This document shows, piece by piece, positions 31,828 through 40,315 of a DNA stretch of 64,000 nt; position 1 is the first letter of the stretch; every line of letters starts with the position of its first letter. Position numbers and translations under genes: made by a program. Source of the DNA: Mycosarcoma maydis (Eukaryota; Basidiomycota; Ustilaginomycetes; Ustilaginales); assembly GCF_000328475.2 (NCBI RefSeq), contig NC_026484.1:620001-684000 (forward strand), in the 5' to 3' direction. Under the pieces are notes generated by a model. It was given only the letters and a program-made list of their open reading frames with translations. It was not told where the DNA came from and searched no databases.

Positions 31828-34491
31828 ATGCCTCAAGCGCCGAAATCGCTCAGCATAGATTCAGATGCGGCGGTGGTGGCAGCGGCCGCGGCCGACGACC
31901 TTGTGCGAGCTTCGAGTCCTAGACCTCGCACTACAACCTTTACGCCTTCACGCCCGACTGTGCTTCTAACAAAATCGTGGACCTCCGCCACTGTGCTTCC
32001 ATCGACAACCTCAACTCGCATCACTGTCGGGGCCAACACCAGCACTGCAACCGATGCTGCTTCATCCATTTCGCAGCACGAACCAAGCACCAGCTCGAAT
32101 TCCACGAGAGCTTCGACGCCGTTGCCCGAACTGTCGCCCAGTCCTTTCTCACCACAGACAGCAGTTGCCGAGGCATTAACGAGAGAACAACAGCCGGCAG
32201 GACCGTCCGATGACTCCCAAAGCCGCTCGATACTACCACACGCATCCGATCATAGCACGCCTTGCAACAGCGATCAAGCTACGGAGGTCGCTTTCCATGA
32301 CGCTGCCGACGTTGAACCTGAAGCTGTAGGCACCACAGTGAGCTCCAGTATTCACGCGCTCGATCTGCTGCACCGTGTCAACGATAGAGCAGCAGCTGAG
32401 AGGGCGTCAAATTCCGAGAGCCTTCGATCGCATCTCTCACGACTGTCAGTTAGTCGAGCTTCCAGCAAGCATCGCAGTCGAAGCAACAGCAGAGACGCAT
32501 CGACTCAGACAAGGGCGCTTCCGCCGGCATTCCTAGGAACGAAACAAGCAGCACCGTCCGCTGCCAGTGCGGTAACGCAGACAAGTCTTCGGGACGAGGC
32601 AAAGGATGGCGATCGGCAACTGTACGATACGTCGAGCGCCCCTTCACATGAAGAAGAGCAGTACCCGGATCGCAAGTATTACATCCTCTCGTCGGCTGGT
32701 AAACCGATCTACATCTCGCACGCCTCGCTTTCACGTCGCAAACGACGTCGTGAGAAGCGGCGGCGCCAGCGACGCGCCGAATCGAACGAATCTGACCTCA
32801 ACAGCAACGAGAGTGACGAAGAAGACGAAAGCAGCACCACGCAGGTGGGCGTGATGCAGGCGCTCATCTCGATCTTTGCCGACGAAGACTCAGATAAGCT
32901 GCGCTTTATTCGACGGGGCGATCTACTCATTACGTTTCTTCTGCGTGCGCCGCTCTACCTCGTCTGCGTGTCCAGTTGGAATGAAGAGCCAAGTACGCTT
33001 CGGCAGCACCTTGAGTATCTCTACCTGCAAGTGATTAGTCTTGTATCGGCGAGTCAGCTGACAAGGTTGTTCGGCCGAATGCCGAATTTCGACCTTCGCA
33101 GGCTGTTGGAGGGTACCGAAGGTATCTTTGACTATCTTGTCAACCAGCTCAATGCCAATGAGACGGAAGACGATGACGCGGAACAAGGGCAGCATCAAGT
33201 TGCAACTGGCGGAGTCGAGGCAAAGCGAGCCGTCACCGATTGGGCTTCGTGCCACCAGTGGTGGCTGCAGGCTCTGCAGCCGATTCGCATCACGGTTCCA
33301 AACCTACGCGATCAGCTCACTGCCGCCTTACAACCGCCCACGGCGGAAGCTGGATCGTCGACGCAGCCGCACCGACCGAAAGACTTGCTTTACGTGCTGC
33401 TGTGCGCCAATGGTCGCATCGTGACGCTGCTCCGGCCGAGAAAGCACTCGGTACATCCGATCGACCTGCTGCTGCTGACCAACATGGTGATGGGCAGTCG
33501 CTCGATCAAACGGTCGGGTGGTTCAGAGGACGCCGAGATCTGGTTGCCGCTGAGCATGCCCAAGTTCGCGCCGCACGGATTCGTGCATGCGTACGTCAAG
33601 TTTTTGGATCCTGAAAGCTGGATCGGTTCTCGACGAGAGGGATCAGAGATGGTAGGCGATGCAAAGATGACTTCGTCCGAGCTGGCGGTGATCGTAGTGA
33701 CGGGCGATAAGGATGCTTTTCCCACCGTGTCGGCTTGGATCTCGTCGCTTGTTGCGCAACCGCCTGCACACTGGGCGGACAACACCGCTGACGATGCTGG
33801 CGATGCTGGTGATGCTGGCTCAATCAGAACGACCGACATCATGGCCAAGAGAGCAGCGTCGAAAAAGCAAGCTGGCAAGTCGGCTAAGCCAACACAAACA
33901 GAACTGGCGTCGTGGATGACCCACTTTCAAAGACACATTCTGACGCTGTGTCGGCATCTGACGGACGCGAGTAATATCGAACAAGGCTCACCGCGCGTGT
34001 CGGCGTACACGTGCGCCGAGCTGGGTTTGGCCGGGCTGAGGCATTTTGTCTATCGAAGCAACAGTACGATTCAGCTGACCTCGCCGAGCCTGCCGGATCC
34101 GTATGCATCGGATGCGGTACATCGCAAGCGACTGCTGACGCTGTATTCGCTGGTACATCATCAGATCCACCATCCTCTTCCAGCCAGCGCTTCGCACTCA
34201 GAATCGAGCTCATCCTCGACCACCGCCCCTCCAACTGGAATGCTCAATGGCGTCTTCGGAACCCCCGCGTCCTCCCACCCCCGTCTCTCTGCAGATACAA
34301 GACTCAAAATGCATCTCGTAAAGTCGCACCACGAACAGATCCTCGGCTGGATCACAAGCCCCTTCGAACTCTATCTCTGCCTCAATCCACAACTCTCGAA
34401 ATCCGCAATCGTCGCCGTCGCTAATAGCCTCACCAAGTGGATCAAGTCCAACGAAAACGACTTGTTCCTTGTCAATGCTGGCAGCTTTTGA
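31828..34491 (+). CDS. mon1: Vacuolar fusion protein Mon1
   Basis: An 887-residue Mon1 homologue. Mon1 forms a complex with Ccz1 that is the GEF for Rab7/Ypt7 and drives endosome-to-vacuole maturation. The first 280 residues are Ser/Thr-rich and disordered. The conserved part starts at about residue 283 with KYYILSSAGKPIYISH, followed after a basic insert (RRKRRREKRRRQRR) by VGVMQALISIFADEDSDKLR and LLITFLLRAPLYLVCVSS, the longin-type domain 1; later come LLYVLLCANGRIVTLLRPRK and FVHAYVKFLDPES. The C-terminus FLVNAGSF is typical. The Met at 31828 is used; the frame opens 86 codons earlier but those codons lie across the Ecm15-like gene's first exon on the other strand. The basic insert is fungal-specific in my reading. 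Converges on the NIPA gene. Confidence 0.95.
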   Translation: MPQAPKSLSIDSDAAVVAAAAADDLVRASSPRPRTTTFTPSRPTVLLTKSWTSATVLPSTTSTRITVGANTSTATDAASSISQHEPSTSSNSTRASTPLPELSPSPFSPQTAVAEALTREQQPAGPSDDSQSRSILPHASDHSTPCNSDQATEVAFHDAADVEPEAVGTTVSSSIHALDLLHRVNDRAAAERASNSESLRSHLSRLSVSRASSKHRSRSNSRDASTQTRALPPAFLGTKQAAPSAASAVTQTSLRDEAKDGDRQLYDTSSAPSHEEEQYPDRKYYILSSAGKPIYISHASLSRRKRRREKRRRQRRAESNESDLNSNESDEEDESSTTQVGVMQALISIFADEDSDKLRFIRRGDLLITFLLRAPLYLVCVSSWNEEPSTLRQHLEYLYLQVISLVSASQLTRLFGRMPNFDLRRLLEGTEGIFDYLVNQLNANETEDDDAEQGQHQVATGGVEAKRAVTDWASCHQWWLQALQPIRITVPNLRDQLTAALQPPTAEAGSSTQPHRPKDLLYVLLCANGRIVTLLRPRKHSVHPIDLLLLTNMVMGSRSIKRSGGSEDAEIWLPLSMPKFAPHGFVHAYVKFLDPESWIGSRREGSEMVGDAKMTSSELAVIVVTGDKDAFPTVSAWISSLVAQPPAHWADNTADDAGDAGDAGSIRTTDIMAKRAASKKQAGKSAKPTQTELASWMTHFQRHILTLCRHLTDASNIEQGSPRVSAYTCAELGLAGLRHFVYRSNSTIQLTSPSLPDPYASDAVHRKRLLTLYSLVHHQIHHPLPASASHSESSSSSTTAPPTGMLNGVFGTPASSHPRLSADTRLKMHLVKSHHEQILGWITSPFELYLCLNPQLSKSAIVAVANSLTKWIKSNENDLFLVNAGSF

Positions 34492-34580
34492 CTTGTACCT
34501 TAGCGCATCAAAGAGTCATGTACATTTCTTCAGTCGTGCGTGTGCAAAGGATCTTCTTTCCATTCCGGATATCTGATACA

Positions 34581-37052
34581 TTATCTCCCGTCCGCATCTG
34601 CCCCGACTGCGATCCCCAGACCGCGTCCCGCGTGGATTTCATCGCTCGGAACAGCCATCAGACTACCATTGCTGTTACTCGTAATGATCACCGACTCATC
34701 ATCCGCGCGCTGCGCCTGCTGCGAGGACTCCTGCGGCCTTGTAGCCCATCTGGTTCTGAACCTGCCCCACCACCTTTTCCCCCTGTCCCTAAGACCGAGC
34801 GCTTCCAGCCGTCTACTGAGATCTATCTGGTCGAGCATGATGCCAAAGCCGCTGCTGCTTGCGTTGGAGTCTTGTGTGTCGGCGTTAGCGCTCGAGGTAT
34901 CGCTGGCATCCGGGTGAGTTGGACGTTGCTTTGTCCCGTGGTTAGTGTTAGACGGTGCGTCGGCCTCGGACATGCTTCTGTGTGTATGACGTGCGGGCCG
35001 CTGCCAGTTTGAGTTGACCCTGGAAAGCGATGGTGAGCGTGGCTGCAGGTGGAATCCGGGTGAGCTCGGGCTGATGCCGATCGAAAGTCCATGCTCAAGG
35101 ATGCTGTTGTACAGCGAAGGCTTGCGTCTGCTGCTTGATGTGTCGTGGTCCGAACGCGATGATTCCAGCGAATGATATGCAGAAGGCGACGCACCAGCTT
35201 CCAAGTCCAGTGGCGACTGCAAAGTCGCGTCGTGGTTGGGAGAAAAAAAGTCATCCCGCAGAGGAAACTCGAGCGTGATGGTAGGTCTGCGTTGGGCAGA
35301 CCGGTGGCCATGCGATCCAGAACGACGTTTTGCTGTACCTGCACCAAGCTGCGGTGCACATCTTGTGCTGGTGCTGATACCGCTTTCGTGATGATGCAGC
35401 GTCAACGGCGCCTCTTCAGGACTCGTCAACGGAGCCAGTTGATGATCGACGAGCGAGGAGGAGTGCGGAGAGATGCTGACGTGTGGTAAGTGCGCTTCTG
35501 TCACCTCGGCGCGATTGGCAGCGAGTAGCGCTTCGTAGTCTGTGTCCGAAATTGAGCGAGAGCCATCCGACGAAACGTACGCCGAGAGCAAAGGCTGCGA
35601 TTCGCCATCACCACAAACCAACCCTCCCTCACACGGCTCGTCATTGCCATGCAAGCTCACCGTCCAAACACCTGCGAGAAGCACCGCTGTTCCTACAGCG
35701 ACCAGCAACAAATCGTACCACGCCAACGCACCAATCTGGTCAAAGTACACGAGGCCGAGAGCAATGCTTGACGTGTTATAAAAGCAGAAAGCCAGTGGAC
35801 ACACCAATGTCGGGTCGGCGAGCTTGAGTGCCTTGTTGAGATACCACAGCTGGAGTAGAGCAGCCGCCAAGAGAATACCGATCAGTAGCCAACTTTGCCA
35901 ATGTGCAAATTGATTCTGACCGGAAAAGGTAAGCATTAGAAGCTCAACACCAGACTTTGCCAGCAGCAAACACGCGCCTGAAAGAGTGCCACTGGCACCG
36001 CCGTAGGCCACTGAGAGACCTAGCTTGGTCTGTTTGAGAGTCTCTGCATCGATACGTTGCTCGGCTTGTCTCAACTCGAGATGCGGCACGTCGACGCTCT
36101 TTTTGCGCTTGCGCGCGTTGAATTCGCTACGACTGATTGAGCCGTAGTCTCGTTTCGTGGTGGTTGTTGTGGGTACGACTTGCTTTGGGCGAGCAACAGA
36201 GACATCGTCGGGAACGATTGGCACAAGCTGCGAGGCAGAGAGAGGCGGCATGGGAGTAGCCACGATGCTTCGACCGTACAGCACATTCTGCTGTGGACTG
36301 GGACCGAGAATAGAGTGACGATTTGCCTCGTCACGGATGGCCAAGACAGGCGTGGCGATGCCGGAGCTGCTTTCGTTGACCTCGGCGACGGGTGCCAGAG
36401 TAGGAGCCGACCATCGTCTTCGCAGACGACCTCTGAGGCTGTGCGCGTTTCGATGCTTGGGTTTTGTTGGGCGTGCTGGAAGCGAATTGCGATGAACACG
36501 GGCGTGCAGTTGCCAATCTGCCAGATGCGCGACTGTGAGCACGCCGACAAAGACAAACGTGAAGATGGTTGCAAACGCCACAAACGTGGGGCGAGCATAC
36601 AAATCGAGCAGCTCGTCGAGACTGTGCGGCGGAGAGGGCACGACACCAAAGTAGCCGATCAGAACCGCGCCGGATGCGATCAACGCGGTACCCATGACCA
36701 TGTACTTGGACAGCAGATCGTTGAGCAAGAAGCGAGCCAACACAGCGTTGTAGAGCAGACTGACAGCGCCGAGCGGCGCAAGCATGACGATGGGAAGCGC
36801 GCCGATCTGAAACACAGTACCGCCGATATTGGCCACGAGGAAGATGGCAAAGCCGATAAGCCATAAGGGACGATTCCACTCAGACTTGCGGCGAGCGGGA
36901 GGCAACGATTCGTTGAGCAGGTGCGATTTGCGTTGGATGGTAAGCCCAAGACTCTGGATGAAGCTAGCCATCAATCCGAGCGCAATCGCTGTGGGCACGC
37001 TGAAAGGCGCGCCCGGATGTCCACTGTCGCCATCAATGCTTACGGTCGACAT
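34581..37052 (-). CDS. NIPA-like Mg2+ transporter (DUF803)
   Basis: An 823-residue membrane protein of the NIPA family, which carries Mg2+ across endosomal and plasma membranes. Nine hydrophobic segments are visible: one in AIALGLMASFIQSLGLTIQ, three between WLIGFAIFLVANIGGTVFQ and VLIGYFGVVPSP, one at FVAFATIFTFVFVGVLTVA, then after a cytosolic loop of about 140 residues, four more from GASGTLSGACLLLAKSGVEL to AVGTAVLLAGVWTVSL. Family markers include QRKSHLL and VMLAPLGAVSLLYNAVLARF. The C-terminal 340 residues are hydrophilic, Ser/His-rich and disordered. Basidiomycete NIPA proteins often have long loop and tail regions. The start is the only Met before the first membrane segment. Single exon. 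Confidence 0.92.
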   Translation of the reverse strand: MSTVSIDGDSGHPGAPFSVPTAIALGLMASFIQSLGLTIQRKSHLLNESLPPARRKSEWNRPLWLIGFAIFLVANIGGTVFQIGALPIVMLAPLGAVSLLYNAVLARFLLNDLLSKYMVMGTALIASGAVLIGYFGVVPSPPHSLDELLDLYARPTFVAFATIFTFVFVGVLTVAHLADWQLHARVHRNSLPARPTKPKHRNAHSLRGRLRRRWSAPTLAPVAEVNESSSGIATPVLAIRDEANRHSILGPSPQQNVLYGRSIVATPMPPLSASQLVPIVPDDVSVARPKQVVPTTTTTKRDYGSISRSEFNARKRKKSVDVPHLELRQAEQRIDAETLKQTKLGLSVAYGGASGTLSGACLLLAKSGVELLMLTFSGQNQFAHWQSWLLIGILLAAALLQLWYLNKALKLADPTLVCPLAFCFYNTSSIALGLVYFDQIGALAWYDLLLVAVGTAVLLAGVWTVSLHGNDEPCEGGLVCGDGESQPLLSAYVSSDGSRSISDTDYEALLAANRAEVTEAHLPHVSISPHSSSLVDHQLAPLTSPEEAPLTLHHHESGISTSTRCAPQLGAGTAKRRSGSHGHRSAQRRPTITLEFPLRDDFFSPNHDATLQSPLDLEAGASPSAYHSLESSRSDHDTSSSRRKPSLYNSILEHGLSIGISPSSPGFHLQPRSPSLSRVNSNWQRPARHTHRSMSEADAPSNTNHGTKQRPTHPDASDTSSANADTQDSNASSSGFGIMLDQIDLSRRLEALGLRDRGKRWWGRFRTRWATRPQESSQQAQRADDESVIITSNSNGSLMAVPSDEIHAGRGLGIAVGADADGR

Positions 37053-37747
37053 TGTTTGTTAGTGCTTCGGATCGTAGTGCGCCACAGGCGGCGGTGGCCC
37101 GATCTCTTCAGGCGTAGCTGTGGTTGTTCATTCGTGGGCATCAGCTAAAAGGAAGGATCCAAGACGATCGACGGCGACAGTTGATCAAAACGGTAGTCAT
37201 GTCGATGGATAGGCAAGTCACAGAGTCGTGAGTGGATTCATGCACCCACTCCACGCTCTCTCTGTGTTGCTCTTTCAGCAAAAGCAGCGTGTGCTACCTC
37301 AGCCGCCAAAGGGGCGAATTCGTTAATCGTGATTCACCGATTCGAAAATTCCACAATCACATGTTACGTTCAAGTTGGGCTCATCACAAATCACGAATCG
37401 TGAATCGTGAATCTCACTCACGACTGACAGTCACGAGTCACAGTCACGAGTCGCGTGAGTCGTGAGTGTAAAGCGTGGAGGCGAGCCACCGTACACGAGC
37501 TTTAACTTAACTATGCCTTGCTTGGCTGTTGGCATCAATCACGAATCGTGAATGTGAGTGACTTTACACCAAGGACAATGCGCGCCTATACGAGCATGTA
37601 AGCCAGCGGCCAAGTCCTTGGCAAGGGTATGTCTATGATCCATGTACGGTACAGCTATCTACACAACAAAGCCTTCTTTTTCCCAGTGATCTGGTCGCGT
37701 ATCTTTCGGAATGGATAGATACATAGAACGACCTTCTCACACTGCGT
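37053..37747. other. Intergenic with 7-bp repeats of both sister types
   Basis: About 0.7 kb between two minus-strand genes. It contains units near 37325-37345, a dense cluster at 37389-37468 and another at about 37540-37557. No coding frame is supported. Confidence 0.6.
37389..37468. repeat. Dense cluster mixing ATTCACG and ACTCACG type units
   Basis: The left half has AATCGTG units of the ATTCACG type and the right half has AGTCACG and GTGAGTCGTGAGT units of the sister type, in both orientations. It is the clearest place where the two forms occur side by side. Confidence 0.8.
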
Positions 37748-38632
37748 TTACATAATGACGCACTCGTCCTCATTGCCCGTGGTCTGTTTGGCCAGGTCGC
37801 GCGTGAATGCAGCGCCGCCCTGTCCACTTCCACGCAGGTTGACCACCAGCACACCGGCGTTGCGAGGATCGAGGTGCGCTTCGAGGTTGTAGTCGCGCAT
37901 CAGTTTTTCCACGGCGGGCGCGATGTGTTGACGGTGATCCTTCGAGTGCAGACCTTTGCCCACGATGATGCGCAATTCGGACCAGCCCTGTGCCTGTGCG
38001 TGCTTGACCGCCTGCTCGGCCCTCTCGAGCGCCTCGGACGTGTAGAGGCCGTGGAGATCGATGGTACCTTGAGGCGAGTCCTCATTGTTGGCCATGTAGA
38101 TCCAATCGCTTGCCTGTTTGTTGAGACGCTCCATGTTTCGCTTGTGCTCGTTTCCTTCGTTGCTGAGCTGCTTTGCGCGAGCACCGTCGCCCTGGGAGTA
38201 GGCTTTGTGCGATTGGTCAAAGCACTGTGCCATCTTATCACCCTCGGAACGAGCCTGGTTGCGCAGGTTTACGTAGTTTGCATCGTGCTGATTCACCTGG
38301 TTGTCCTGCGAATACTTGTAGTGTGGCCCTTGTGTGTGCGCGCCTTGGTTTGGCTGCGGTGCACCGTAGCTTCCCTGCGGTGGTGGATGGTCGTAGCCTC
38401 CAGCAACTGCTGCACCTGCTGCGCCTGCATAGCCACCTGCTCCACCATGACCGGAATTGTAACCGCCTTGAGAAGGTGGCTCGTACGATGCCTGCTGACC
38501 GAACGAGCTGCCGCCGTGCTGACCGCCTCCTCCACCACCACCCTGGTTCTTTTTGTACCACGTGAATGCCTTTTTGACAAACCGTGTGATCTGACGCCGG
38601 TGCTGCTTGACGAAGCGGATGAGGTCATCCAT
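37748..38632 (-). CDS. DUF1771-SMR domain protein with C-terminal CaaX box
   Basis: A 294-residue protein. Residues 1-30 are a basic, amphipathic-looking segment (MDDLIRFVKQHRRQITRFVK). A Gly/Gln/Tyr-rich low-complexity linker follows to about 115. DUF1771 (YVNLRNQARSEGDKMAQCFD, HKAYSQGDGARAKQLSNEG) leads into an SMR domain with TIDLHGLYTSEALERAEQAV and IIVGKGLHSKD, a fold that can nick or bind nucleic acids; the DLHGL and GxGxHS motifs are both present. The last four residues are CVIM, a CaaX motif suitable for farnesylation. The start is the Met of MDDLIRF since the upstream in-frame Mets encode sequence unlike any homologue. Yeast YPL199C has the same domain order and is predicted to be lipidated. 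Single exon. Confidence 0.9.
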   Translation of the reverse strand: MDDLIRFVKQHRRQITRFVKKAFTWYKKNQGGGGGGGQHGGSSFGQQASYEPPSQGGYNSGHGGAGGYAGAAGAAVAGGYDHPPPQGSYGAPQPNQGAHTQGPHYKYSQDNQVNQHDANYVNLRNQARSEGDKMAQCFDQSHKAYSQGDGARAKQLSNEGNEHKRNMERLNKQASDWIYMANNEDSPQGTIDLHGLYTSEALERAEQAVKHAQAQGWSELRIIVGKGLHSKDHRQHIAPAVEKLMRDYNLEAHLDPRNAGVLVVNLRGSGQGGAAFTRDLAKQTTGNEDECVIM

Positions 38633-39389
38633 GATGGCTAGCGCGTTTCTGCTGACGAGTGCCTCTCGTTGATTGCGACTATGTATCGAGGGTAGAGTCT
38701 TGCGAGCTGGTATTGGGCGCTTGAGCACCGTGTATGCGTGCTACGAGCGCGAACTGAATGTAACGATGGATGCAGCAAGGCAAGAAGCACGCTCAACGCG
38801 ATTGCCTTTTGGATGGATGGCAGTGTTTTAGTGGACCAGGCTATGTGCTCGGCTAGCTTGACGAAGCACTAACCCGCAAGTCGGACTTTCGAATGGTGAA
38901 TGGTGAATGGTGAATGCGGGCAACACCTTTTTTGTTGTTCTCCATGCCGCAATCACGATTTGTGATTGTGGCAGCGGCATGGTTGCAGCAGACTCACGAC
39001 TCACGACTCATGACTGTGAATACTCGCCAATTGCGAAGCTTTGCACCGCCTCGAAGCCTGTCAAGCAACGCTTTCCGCCCAGGCAGCTCCTTGAGCAAGG
39101 TGCGATCTGACAATCCGAGTCTAAATTCCATATTCACGGTTCACGATTCACGATTCACGATTCGTGATTCATGAATCGTGAATTTCTTCGAGTGGAGGCG
39201 TAAGGAGTTGAGCAGAGTTTTGCGACGCGGAGAGTGTGTGAGTGTGTTAGTGTCGTGCGAGATTTCGAAGTGACCAGTTGTGCATTTCTCACTGCAACGA
39301 CTCAGAGGTTTTCGTTATGCTGTCACCATCGTCTCGGCACGCGCCACTTCTTTGCAGCAACATACCTTGCAGATTTGCTAGACTACAAC
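38633..39389. other. Divergent intergenic region with repeat array
   Basis: About 0.76 kb between the SMR gene and DENR. It holds CACGACTC units at 38994-39015 and a fold-back array at 39132-39184. No coding frame is supported. Confidence 0.6.
39132..39184. repeat. Fold-back 7-bp array upstream of DENR
   Basis: Units run ATTCACG, GTTCACG, ATTCACG, ATTCACG, then turn through ATTCGTG and ATTCATG to AATCGTG in the opposite orientation, so the right end can pair with the left. It ends 205 bp before the DENR start codon. Confidence 0.85.
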
Positions 39390-40143
39390 ATGGCCGACGT
39401 CGAGATCTCTGAAGCTGGACCGTCGGTGCCTACCGGACCTCAACCACGCCAAGTGGTCTACTGCGCCGTATGCACATTTCCGCCCGAGTACTGCGAATTC
39501 GGACCTTCGCCGTCCAAATGTCGAAACTGGCTGCACGAGCACCAACCGGAGTTGTACGCCAAACTGTGGTCTGATGAAGCGATCTCGTCGAACCTGGCCA
39601 ACTTGACTACCAAGCAGGCGGAAGATCTGGAGCGCGAAGCAGCCAAGAAGGAGCGTAAGACGGTGGCGAAGGAGGAACGTGCACGCGCCGAAATGGCCGC
39701 ATCGCGGATCGTGCTCAAGAAGGAAGCGAGGACCAAGAGGAAAGTGACGACGAGCATTGTTGGACTTCACCTCTTCAGTCCACCTCTTCCGGCGCTCAAG
39801 GTGGTCGCGAAAGCGTAAGTTGGACAATCTCCATTCAGCAATCCCCTTGGTGAGACTAACAACCCCCCTTTTTCCACCTACCAGCTTGTCTTCACGCTTC
39901 GCAACAGGCGCATCCGTCAGCAAAAGCGTCCAGAACCCAGGCGTAGACGAAATCGTCGTCCAGGGAGACGTCGCTGACGACGTTCGAGACCTCATCCTAT
40001 CGCGCACAAAACCTTTCCACGAACTCCCCTCCGAAAAAGACGGCGGCCCCTCCGAGAAAAACATCGCCATCGAGGAGGACAAAAAGTCGGCCAAGAAGGC
40101 CGCTGCCGCCGCCGCCGGCGCAGCTCCTCCTACCGACGACTAG
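39390..40143 (+). CDS. tma22: Translation factor DENR/Tma22, two exons
   Basis: Exons 39390-39814 and 39885-40143 give 227 residues. The 70-nt intron begins GTAAGTT, has an ACTAAC branch-point-like site and ends CCAG; splicing joins LKVVAKA to LSSRFATGAS. DENR (Tma22 in yeast) works with MCT-1/Tma20 to release tRNA and recycle 40S subunits after termination and to support reinitiation. The N-terminal zinc-binding region has YCAVCTFPPEYCEFG with SKCRNWL; the SUI1 domain is IVGLHLF to VRDLILS. Sequence between has a Lys/Arg/Glu-rich helix. The C-terminal tail is longer than in yeast and rich in Lys and Ala. Converges on the next gene with 172 bp between stops. Confidence 0.94.
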
Positions 40144-40315
40144 GCTCACCCATTCACCAATTGTTACCTTACTTTGCTCCGCAATCCCATCCCACTTTCC
40201 AACTCACGCAGCTTTCCTGTGCTGTCTCACCAGCTCACATCGCCACTTATCGTGGCACACATATCCGCACCACTCGCAAGTACGAAAGCTAGAATTGCAA
40301 CATGCCAACCTCAGC

